Positions 16,865-24,313 of a DNA stretch of 64,000 nucleotides are shown here, in pieces. The notes beneath the pieces were generated by a model. The model was not told the DNA's origin and searched no databases. It saw nothing but the letters and a program-made list of their open reading frames with translations. Positions within the stretch are counted from its first letter, which is position 1. Each line of letters starts with the position of its first letter. A program made the position numbers and the translations under genes. Origin of the DNA: Flavobacterium urumqiense (GTDB taxonomy: Bacteria; Bacteroidota; Bacteroidia; Flavobacteriales; Flavobacteriaceae); NCBI RefSeq assembly GCF_900108015.1, contig NZ_FNVP01000009.1:96019-160018 (forward strand). Direction: 5' to 3'.

Positions 16865-17407
16865 ATGAAATCAATAACACTTCAAGAAGTTCAATCTCTT
16901 GCCTTAGAATTTGGCGTCCCGGTTTCAAGAATACAGGCTATTAAACATGTGGAGAGTGGAGGAATTGGCTTTGATAAAAAAACTGGTAAAATTATCATCC
17001 AGTTTGAGCCTTTATGGTTTAAAAGAAAATCACCGTATACGCCTTCTGGAAAATGGTCATTGAATAAAGTAGAACGTCAAGCTGAAGAATGGCTGGCTTT
17101 CAATGATGCTTTCTCTAAAGATCCTAATGCAGCAATGGAATCCACTTCGATTGGAATAATGCAAGTAATGGGTTTTCATTGGAAATTATTAGGATTCAAG
17201 TCTGTTGGCTCGATGTGGGATTACGCTAAAGAATCAGAATATAATCAATTGCGCATCAGTTTGCTTTTCATTAAATCAAACAAGAAAATGTTCAAGGCTT
17301 TGGTTGCCGGAAACTGGAAAGTGGTGGCATATTACTACAATGGAGAAGAATATTGGAAATTATTATACGATATTAAACTGGCTAATGCCGAAAAATTATA
17401 CTTATGA
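16865..17407 (+). CDS. Endolysin, N-acetylmuramidase family
   Basis: A 180-residue peptidoglycan-cleaving enzyme of the DUF3380-type muramidase family. The probable catalytic Glu lies in KHVESGGIGF (about residue 31), and family motifs QFEPLWF and STSIGIMQVMGFHW follow. There is no signal peptide, so export should depend on the holin just upstream. The stop overlaps the start of the spanin-like gene by 4 bases. Confidence 0.88.
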   Translation: MKSITLQEVQSLALEFGVPVSRIQAIKHVESGGIGFDKKTGKIIIQFEPLWFKRKSPYTPSGKWSLNKVERQAEEWLAFNDAFSKDPNAAMESTSIGIMQVMGFHWKLLGFKSVGSMWDYAKESEYNQLRISLLFIKSNKKMFKALVAGNWKVVAYYYNGEEYWKLLYDIKLANAEKLYL

Positions 17408-17937
17408 AAAAATCAATCTTAACAATAGTTCTATTACTCATTTTTTGTTCTTGCGGAACTCGCAAAACACAAAAAAACAGAGATAAAACGACCGCAAAAA
17501 TAGAATTATCTACAACGGATAAAACGAAAAAAACGGCAGAGCTTAACGTAAAACAAGAAGTTGTCAAAACAATGGACAATAAAGACGAGACAGTAACTGA
17601 GACAATCATTTACACGCCAATAGACGCTACGAAACCCGCTATAATTACAGACGAAAACGGTAAAACGCACTCGTTAAATAATTCTAGCTACAAAAAAGAG
17701 CGTATCACTAAGAAAAACAACACTGTTATTACTGAAAAAGCAAATAACGAGGTCACGGATAAATCCGAGATATTAAAAGATTTAAAAGAACTTGACAAAC
17801 AATATAATTCTAAAGATGCTAAAAAAATATTAGTAGATCGCCAAGCATGGAGTTTATGGAATTTGCTTTGGTTATTGATTCCCGTTTCTCTGTTTGCTAT
17901 TTTTTTTAAATACAGAGGGAAGATATGGTGGATCTAA
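17404..17937 (+). CDS. Probable unimolecular spanin
   Basis: A 177-residue protein with an N-terminal lipoprotein signal (hydrophobic stretch and lipobox LIFCSC, lipid-bearing Cys17) and one C-terminal transmembrane helix (about residues 150-168, LWNLLWLLIPVSLFAIFF). Between them is a charged periplasmic segment. That topology, outer-membrane lipid anchor plus inner-membrane helix, is that of one-piece spanins such as T1 gp11, which fuse the two membranes at the end of lysis. Position after holin and endolysin supports it. A 14-base overlap couples it to the following small gene. Confidence 0.75.
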   Translation: MKKSILTIVLLLIFCSCGTRKTQKNRDKTTAKIELSTTDKTKKTAELNVKQEVVKTMDNKDETVTETIIYTPIDATKPAIITDENGKTHSLNNSSYKKERITKKNNTVITEKANNEVTDKSEILKDLKELDKQYNSKDAKKILVDRQAWSLWNLLWLLIPVSLFAIFFKYRGKIWWI

Positions 17938-18116
17938 TGCAAGAAAAATTAAGAATACTCAAACTAAAAAAAGCACGTCTTTGGTCAGATATCGAATCAC
18001 TTGCAGAAGTCAATGATTCGACTTATTTACAATTTGGAAAAACCCAAGCCGAAATCATGAAGTTGGAGAAAGAAATCGTTCGTCAATCTGAAAACCCATT
18101 AGATGAAAACAATTAA
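17925..18116 (+). CDS. Small coiled-coil protein
   Basis: A 63-residue protein that should form a two-helix coiled coil (EKLRILKLKKARL and IMKLEKEIVRQSE). Starts at 17925 and 17937 are both possible. It overlaps both neighbours by 14 bases. Function is unknown; position lies between the lysis genes and tail genes. Confidence 0.55.
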   Translation: MVDLMQEKLRILKLKKARLWSDIESLAEVNDSTYLQFGKTQAEIMKLEKEIVRQSENPLDENN

Positions 18117-18840
18117 ATTCAATATTCCTAAATCATGGGACGAAATGAGTGAAAAGCAATTTGAAAAGATTGCATTTCATTTCAATACCTCAGAGACTAA
18201 TGTCAAGTTTTATATCAAGCTGTTTTTCCTGTTAACCAATGTAAAATGGTGGCAGTTTTCCAAGAAAGCTAAAATGAGAATTGTTTTAAGAACATTGCCG
18301 TTATCTGATCTTCACAAAACCTATGACTTTATTTTCAAGGATAATAACAGGACCATATTTCCAGATAATATCAAAATTGGGAAAACAAAATACTTTCCTC
18401 CACAAAATAGAATCTCAAATTTCACGGCCGATGAATTCGCAATTGTCGATGATTTGCATATAAAATGGCGCGAAACTAAAAATGTAGAATATCTGCAATA
18501 CATGGCAGCCGTTTTGTATTATGCTTCAGATAAAAGAGGATTATTTGATAAAAATGAATTGCATGACAAAGCAAAGCCATTTTCTAAATTGTCAATCAAG
18601 AAATTACTGGCCATCGAACTCGCTTATTTTGGTTGCAAAAATAATTTGGTGAAACGATTCCCGAAAGCCTTTCCAAAACAGAAGCCAGGTGAATCCAAAC
18701 CCAAAAAGAAATACGGATTTTCTAAAGTCATTTTAAGCATGGCCAAAGGTGACCTATCCAAACTAGACCTGATAAAAAAAGTAAATATTTATACCTTCCT
18801 TGAGCAATTCGAGGAAGATTTAACTCCAGACAAAAAATGA
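18103..18840 (+). CDS. Hypothetical tail-region protein
   Basis: A 245-residue basic, mostly helical protein. It opens with FNIPKSWDEMSEKQFEKIAF, a pattern familiar from a protein of Bacteroidota phages found near the tape measure; I do not know its proven function. A tail assembly chaperone role is possible from position. The C-terminal part is Lys-rich (GESKPKKKYGF). It overlaps the next gene by 4 bases. Confidence 0.62.
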   Translation: MKTIKFNIPKSWDEMSEKQFEKIAFHFNTSETNVKFYIKLFFLLTNVKWWQFSKKAKMRIVLRTLPLSDLHKTYDFIFKDNNRTIFPDNIKIGKTKYFPPQNRISNFTADEFAIVDDLHIKWRETKNVEYLQYMAAVLYYASDKRGLFDKNELHDKAKPFSKLSIKKLLAIELAYFGCKNNLVKRFPKAFPKQKPGESKPKKKYGFSKVILSMAKGDLSKLDLIKKVNIYTFLEQFEEDLTPDKK

Positions 18841-19325
18841 GACAAATAACTCACAAACCTATAGTTGATTTTCACAAAGGAATTCAAGTGGCTCACAAGC
18901 AGCTGAACGGATTTTACCGATTCAATTGGAATGAAATCAACGGTAAATTTCGCTCCGGTATCGCGACACCCGCTTTATTACTGGAAAGTCATTCGGCAGC
19001 CTTAAATACAAATTCAAATAATACAGCAACATTCAACGGTCGCAGTATTTCTTTTTTGTTGTTGGATTTTACAGGAAAAGCCGATTCCTATGACAAACAG
19101 GACCAGGTTCTGGATGCATTGGAAAATGTTACAATTGATATTGCATCCTATCTAAAAAAACTAAATGGAGATCGCAATTCATGGCTTTTTGGAAAATTTG
19201 ATACAAGCAGTTTCAGTTATGAAAAAGTAGGGCCTATTTTTGACAACATGTACGGTTGGAATGTTTTGTACACCTTGAAAAATCACGAAGATTTAACCTT
19301 TAGCCCTGAAAAATGGGCGTTTTAA
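18837..19325 (+). CDS. Putative tail completion protein
   Basis: A 162-residue protein with a strand-helix organisation and the sequence GIATPALLLESHSA near residue 41, which recalls tail-terminator or tail-completion proteins of Bacteroidota phages. No catalytic motif. It is the last gene of the lysis/tail unit; a TGTCCTATTT promoter starts 4 bases after its stop. Confidence 0.55.
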   Translation: MRQITHKPIVDFHKGIQVAHKQLNGFYRFNWNEINGKFRSGIATPALLLESHSAALNTNSNNTATFNGRSISFLLLDFTGKADSYDKQDQVLDALENVTIDIASYLKKLNGDRNSWLFGKFDTSSFSYEKVGPIFDNMYGWNVLYTLKNHEDLTFSPEKWAF

Positions 19326-19328
19326 AAC

Positions 19329-19364
19329 TGTCCTATTTATGGAAAGTGTCAATTTGTAGATTTG
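19329..19364 (+). promoter_or_regulatory. Putative phage late promoter 5
   Basis: TGTCCTATTT at 19329-19338 and a perfect TAGATTTG at 19357-19364. This is the only copy with a fully canonical TAnnTTTG. The 11-mer ATGGAAAGTGT starts right after the first element (19339). It drives a cargo-type gene at 19396. Confidence 0.65.
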
Positions 19365-19395
19365 AATCTCTTTAATATTAATCAAAATTAAATTT

Positions 19396-19731
19396 ATGAA
19401 AAATTTAAAATTTTTGCTGTTGACACTATTTTTATTTGTCTTCATGATTCCCGTCAAGGCAATGCCTTGTTATTCTGTCCATAAAACAGAATCCATTTTC
19501 AATAAGCAACCCGAAGTGAGTTCAGTTGTTTGTATTGGAAACATTCAAAAACAGGATATTTGCATTCGTTCGAGGGCAATAATCCCGATCTTCCCTTTTT
19601 CTGAAACTGATAAAGACAGTAATTTTAAATTTAGGAAAAAAGTAAATTATGTACTGAATGATTTTCAATTCTTAAAAAATAAATTACCAAACAATTTTTT
19701 ACTAGATAATTTGCCAGATAAAAAAAATTAA
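19396..19731 (+). CDS. Small secreted protein, cargo gene
   Basis: A 111-residue protein with a signal peptide (KNLKF, hydrophobic stretch, cleavage after VKA near residue 22). The mature part has three Cys and no recognised domain. It stands alone between a TGTCCTATTT promoter and a terminator, interrupting the tail genes, and so looks like an inserted accessory gene that is expressed with the late genes. Confidence 0.6.
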   Translation: MKNLKFLLLTLFLFVFMIPVKAMPCYSVHKTESIFNKQPEVSSVVCIGNIQKQDICIRSRAIIPIFPFSETDKDSNFKFRKKVNYVLNDFQFLKNKLPNNFLLDNLPDKKN

Positions 19732-19754
19732 GTAAAATAAAAGTAAGACAAACA

Positions 19755-19781
19755 AAACCACTCATAACGGGTGGTTTTTTT
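19755..19781 (+). terminator. Terminator of cargo gene
   Basis: A hairpin with 9-bp arms (19755-19763, 19769-19777, one G-T pair) and a T run, nearly identical in stem sequence to the terminator at 8169 and, like it, immediately followed by a late promoter. Confidence 0.85.
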
Positions 19782-19782
19782 A

Positions 19783-19818
19783 TGTCCTATTTAGTCGGTT
19801 CAAATCCCTATAATTTAG
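19783..19818 (+). promoter_or_regulatory. Putative phage late promoter 6
   Basis: TGTCCTATTT at 19783-19792 and CTATAATTTAG ending at 19818, the downstream half being identical to that of promoter 4. It lies 51 bases upstream of 19834 and heads the tape-measure unit. Confidence 0.65.
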
Positions 19819-19833
19819 CTAAAAATCAAACAT

Positions 19834-20211
19834 ATGACTGGTGCCATTGATATTGCTCAAAGAGAAAAAGAAATCACTTCACAAGCAGTAAAAAAACTTC
19901 GTGCTGCCGTTCGTCAGGCAGTTGCTACAACTTCCCAATCAAGAACTGGCGAAGCTTTAAAAATAGCAAATGCAGGAAGCCGTTTTAAGTTTGGGCGTTT
20001 GCAAAGAATTACATTGAAAGCCCCTTACTACACGTTTATGCAGAATTATGGTTTTGAGGGTAAAAAATCAAATGGAGTCAATCAGCGATTAAAAGCAACC
20101 GATGTATTTGCAAAAGCAATTGATTCATCAAATATTCTTGAAAATTTGGCAGATGAAATTTCAGAAATAAGGTTAGACCAAGTAACTGCATTAATTAAAT
20201 TTAAAAAATAA
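19834..20211 (+). CDS. Putative neck/tail-completion protein
   Basis: A 125-residue basic protein with an N-terminal helix (QREKEITSQAVKKLRAAVRQ), a Gly-Phe-containing middle and a strand-rich end. Size, composition and position just before the tape measure fit an HK97 gp10-like neck or tail-completion protein. No decisive motif is seen. Stop and tape-measure start overlap by one base. Confidence 0.5.
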   Translation: MTGAIDIAQREKEITSQAVKKLRAAVRQAVATTSQSRTGEALKIANAGSRFKFGRLQRITLKAPYYTFMQNYGFEGKKSNGVNQRLKATDVFAKAIDSSNILENLADEISEIRLDQVTALIKFKK

Positions 20212-23200
20212 TGGCTAGAAAAGAAATCCCTAGAGAATTATCGATTTACATTAATGACAAAGCAGTTGTCAATTCATTACGGGGTATTACTGGTGAAATT
20301 AGCCGTACTAATAATGAAATGCGAAATTTAAACCGTAATTCAGCGACTTACACTGAAGACATGGCACAATTGCGTGGAAATTTAGCTAATCTTACGGAAC
20401 GACAATCTGAATTTAGAAACGAAATCAGAAATACTTCAGAAGCCATGGACGATTCGTCTGGAAGCTTCGCAAAATTCCGTGACGGATTACTTTCTGGGGA
20501 TTTAGAAAGCGCTAAGGAAGGGCTTTCTGGAATCAAAGCGGAACTAACAGGACTGGTTAAAACATCATTGGCCTTTATTGCCACTCCTATTGGTGCAGCC
20601 ATTGCTGTTTTGGCTGGATTCGCTGCAGGCGCAAAAGCTATATTCGATTTTAATCAGCAAGCCGAGAAATCAGCAGTTTTAATAGAGAATTTATCAGGGA
20701 AAACAGGTCAAGTTGTCGAGGATATCCGTATAAAAATGCAAGCCATGACGGACACCTTCGAGATTGGCTTTGATCAGTTGGCCGGTGCGGTTGACAATCT
20801 TGTTGATACAGGCGTTGCTAAAGATGAACTCGAAGCTTTAGAACGAATTAAAAACGGATTACTCACGGCTCCAGATAAAAATGAATTTATTGCTAGTCTT
20901 GAATCCTCAGCGCTTACGGCGAAACAAGTTGGTTTATCACTGGAAGAAGTAATTGCACTCAAAAAACAAATTGAAGAAAAGGGAGTAGATCCAGAAGCTA
21001 CTTTTGGAGCATTACAAAAAGCGAGTCAAAAACTAGCGTTACAATCTGATTCTTTACGTACTAGCTTAACGAATGCATTTGGTGCAAGCTTCACAGATGA
21101 TGTTTTAGCCAAAATAAAAACGGGTCAATTAACAACAGTTCAGGCACTCGATTTAATTGGTAAAAAATCCAAAGAAGTAGGATTAAACCAGACTGAACAG
21201 GCTAAACTTAGCACGGAACTTTTTGGGAAAGCAGGTCTAGCTGCTGGAGGTTTTGCCGTTATTGTAGATACGGTTACGGGTGGACTGAAAAAGCAAAAGG
21301 AAGAACTAAACGGGAATCAAAAGGCATTATTAGAACTTTCAAATGCAAATGAAAAGCTTCAGAAAGCACAATCAGAATTATTGAGAGTTAGGGATTTTGG
21401 TGAATTATGGACTAAAATAAAAGCGAATGCAATTGATGCACTGGCATCTGTCATAACTTATATAGCTGATTTAAAAGCGGATATTCAACCCCTTATTGAT
21501 ATTATTGGAGTTGTTTTAGTTGGCGCTTGGATTAATTTAAAATTCATCGTTGTAAGTTCTTTTGATGTTATTGGAGCCGTTGTAAAGGGATTCTTTGATT
21601 ATCTAAAGTTCAGTTTCAATTTTATAAAAGCAATCATTACAGGTGATTTCAAAGGAGCAATCAATTTATTAAAAAACTATTTCATTAGCCTTGGTGATTC
21701 TGTTGGGAATATCTTCGCTAAAATCAAGAATAACATCATCAATGCCATTCAGGGAATTGTTTCAAATATTTCGCCTGTATTATCCGCTCTTGGTATTGAT
21801 GTCGAAAAATTACAAAAGAGATTAGAGTCATTCAAGTCTAAAGAAATTATAGTAAAAACAAAGACACAATCAGGATCTGATGGGAATAATCCGGAACCTG
21901 GTAACACAAAAATTCTCGCGGAAGAACTCGCAAAGCAAAAAGCGTTACGCGATGCAGCACGACAAAAAGAAGCGGACGCCCGTAAAACTGCTGCTGATAA
22001 AAAGAAAGCGGAACAAGATAAAGCAGATAAACTGGAACTTGACAAATTTTTAGCATTAGCAAAAGCAAAGGGAGATTTAGCCAAAGCGGAACTAGCTTAT
22101 TTTATTTCAAATAATGCAAGTAAACTTGATTTAACCAAGAAACTTACTCCAGAACTTATTGCAGAGGAAACTTCCCGTCTGGATACAATAAAAGACAAGC
22201 AACTTATGGCACTGGCTGAGGAACGTTTATCTAAAGTCGAAAAAGCACAAGCGGATGCAAAATCGGCTCAAGAATTAGTTGCGTTGAAACAAACAATTGA
22301 TTATGATTATGAAACCAACCGCCAAAATTTAGAACTTGGATTTCTGTCAGCAACCGATGCCCTAAAAAAACAATATACAGAAGAGCAAAAAGTATTAGCT
22401 GCAGAACAGCTCCTTGCGGCAAATGATTTGGCTCTTGCGGAAGCAGATACTAAGGAAGAAGCTGATGCATTAAAAAGACAATTTGCGAATCAAAAAGAAT
22501 TGGACGGGTATAAAAAGCTATTAACTGACAAGGCAATTACTCAAGATCAGTATGACCGTTTTATTGCAGCCGCCAAAGTAAAACAGGATGATGTTGACCG
22601 AATGAGTAGAGCCGCACATTTAAGCCAAAATTTACAAGCTTTAGGCTCTGTTGCCGGTGCGCTTGGTGAAATGTTTGGACAGTCGAAAGCTTTGGCAATT
22701 GTTCAGGCTGGAATCAACGGAGCGTTGGCAATTACTAACATTTTCGCAACCACTCCAAAAGTTGACTTTGGTTTCTCTACTTATGCATTGATTGCCGCAT
22801 CTGCAATTAGTACAGTTGCCGCTATTGCCAAAATAACAAGCGCAAAAGCCCCCGCAAAACCTAAATTCTTTCATGGTGGTGATACGGGGAATTATGCCGC
22901 GCTTGGTTATGACGAATACGGACCTATGACAGGAATAGTTCACGATGGTGAATATGTAGTGCCAAAAGCGATGAGGCAAAACCCGCGGTATGCCAACACT
23001 ATTGCTTGGTTAGAAAGTGAAAGAACCGGTAAAAGAACAAGAAAGTTTGCGCAAGGGGGTGACGTTTCTACAAATACTATTCCTGATCCAGTAATGACTG
23101 AAAACGATAGTGAAATGAAATCATTATTGCGTGCAGTGCTATTTAGATTAGAAAACCCAATTCCTCCAAAAATTAATTTTGGATATCAAGACGCAAAGGA

Positions 23201-23261
23201 AGTTCAAAACTTGAACGACGAACGCAATCAATCAATATCTAACGGAATAATAAGCGAATGA
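20211..23261 (+). CDS. Tape measure protein
   Basis: A 1016-residue protein, the longest in the phage region. It begins with a helical segment of coiled-coil character (residues 25-85), then hydrophobic Gly/Ala-rich helices (about 105-155 and 410-450), a long charged coiled coil rich in Ala, Lys and Glu (about 550-850) and another hydrophobic region near 855-905. This pattern is characteristic of tail tape measure proteins, which set tail length. The gene overlaps its neighbours by 1 and 4 bases. Confidence 0.9.
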   Translation: MARKEIPRELSIYINDKAVVNSLRGITGEISRTNNEMRNLNRNSATYTEDMAQLRGNLANLTERQSEFRNEIRNTSEAMDDSSGSFAKFRDGLLSGDLESAKEGLSGIKAELTGLVKTSLAFIATPIGAAIAVLAGFAAGAKAIFDFNQQAEKSAVLIENLSGKTGQVVEDIRIKMQAMTDTFEIGFDQLAGAVDNLVDTGVAKDELEALERIKNGLLTAPDKNEFIASLESSALTAKQVGLSLEEVIALKKQIEEKGVDPEATFGALQKASQKLALQSDSLRTSLTNAFGASFTDDVLAKIKTGQLTTVQALDLIGKKSKEVGLNQTEQAKLSTELFGKAGLAAGGFAVIVDTVTGGLKKQKEELNGNQKALLELSNANEKLQKAQSELLRVRDFGELWTKIKANAIDALASVITYIADLKADIQPLIDIIGVVLVGAWINLKFIVVSSFDVIGAVVKGFFDYLKFSFNFIKAIITGDFKGAINLLKNYFISLGDSVGNIFAKIKNNIINAIQGIVSNISPVLSALGIDVEKLQKRLESFKSKEIIVKTKTQSGSDGNNPEPGNTKILAEELAKQKALRDAARQKEADARKTAADKKKAEQDKADKLELDKFLALAKAKGDLAKAELAYFISNNASKLDLTKKLTPELIAEETSRLDTIKDKQLMALAEERLSKVEKAQADAKSAQELVALKQTIDYDYETNRQNLELGFLSATDALKKQYTEEQKVLAAEQLLAANDLALAEADTKEEADALKRQFANQKELDGYKKLLTDKAITQDQYDRFIAAAKVKQDDVDRMSRAAHLSQNLQALGSVAGALGEMFGQSKALAIVQAGINGALAITNIFATTPKVDFGFSTYALIAASAISTVAAIAKITSAKAPAKPKFFHGGDTGNYAALGYDEYGPMTGIVHDGEYVVPKAMRQNPRYANTIAWLESERTGKRTRKFAQGGDVSTNTIPDPVMTENDSEMKSLLRAVLFRLENPIPPKINFGYQDAKEVQNLNDERNQSISNGIISE

Positions 23262-24313
23262 TAACAATAATAAAATCTCCGGCACTCAATCGAGCTTTAC
23301 TTGACGCTAATAACACAGAGATCTCCATATCGTCCACGAACGGGAACGGGTACTATTTCAGAGCCTTAATTTACATTGATGATAGCTTGTTTGATGAACA
23401 GGGTTGGTCCCGCAAAACAGAATTTTTGGCTGTTAAAGACTTAGTAAAATTATACAACGCTTATTTCGAAACTTCTTTCGCTGCTTTCACTTCAAATGGT
23501 TTGGTAGAGAAAACTAACCTAAAAAAGAAAGTCAGCATCACCATTGAAGAGCGTTTATTAACAACTGATGCAGTCGTTGAAATGGTTAATTTACCAGTGT
23601 TCTATATTATATACAACCGCACTCCGATTTCGTTTACTGATGCCGCGAAAATTCAGGTACTAAGCAAGCGACCGGATGCCGTATTGATTCCTGCAACCGG
23701 AAAGATGATCATTCCTATTTTTGTAAACGCCAATAATGAAACGGTTACTGTGATTACAAAAAACAATTTTGGAGCAACGCTGAATACACAAACAATTGCT
23801 GCATTCACTGGCAAAAAAAACTATATCTATTCCTTTGACTTATCGGGTATTACTTTGGCAAGCAATACAATCTATTTTGAGACAACTATCACTTGTGGCA
23901 CGACCACGATTACTTTGCGATACAGATTGCTACGCTTACCAGACTTCCCGGTCAAAGAAATTTATTATAAAAATAATTTTGGCTATTTCCTTCCCGCTTA
24001 TTTTGATGGCGAACTAGAAATAGAAAATAGTTTAAAAATTGATGATTACAATCAGGCCGATGGAACCTCCGTAATTTTTGAAATAAATGAGGAAGCAACT
24101 TACACTATAAATACAGGTTCTTTACTGGCGGATGAACGCGGAATAGTGAACCAAATCATTAATTCATACGAAGTTTACTTTAAAGTCAACAACGTATGGA
24201 CCAAGATTAATACTAAAACTAAAAAGGAATTGGAGTTCCGTGATAAAAAACACAGTTACGCCACAGATTTACAATTCTCATTTGTGAAAAACAGCAAAAT
24301 AGCAAACGTATGA
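23258..24313 (+). CDS. Distal tail protein, putative
   Basis: A 351-residue beta-rich protein just after the tape measure gene, where distal tail proteins usually lie. No enzymatic motif or export signal is visible. The C-terminal part is charged (TKIN, then KTKKELEFRDKKHSYAT). It overlaps both neighbours by 4 bases, so it should be made in step with tape measure and the next tail protein. I infer the role from context. Confidence 0.65.
   Translation: MITIIKSPALNRALLDANNTEISISSTNGNGYYFRALIYIDDSLFDEQGWSRKTEFLAVKDLVKLYNAYFETSFAAFTSNGLVEKTNLKKKVSITIEERLLTTDAVVEMVNLPVFYIIYNRTPISFTDAAKIQVLSKRPDAVLIPATGKMIIPIFVNANNETVTVITKNNFGATLNTQTIAAFTGKKNYIYSFDLSGITLASNTIYFETTITCGTTTITLRYRLLRLPDFPVKEIYYKNNFGYFLPAYFDGELEIENSLKIDDYNQADGTSVIFEINEEATYTINTGSLLADERGIVNQIINSYEVYFKVNNVWTKINTKTKKELEFRDKKHSYATDLQFSFVKNSKIANV

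Noticed and set aside
22231..22422. Minus-strand frames inside the tape measure gene
   Set aside because: Several such frames exist, but they mirror the low-complexity coding strand and lack start context or protein-like features.
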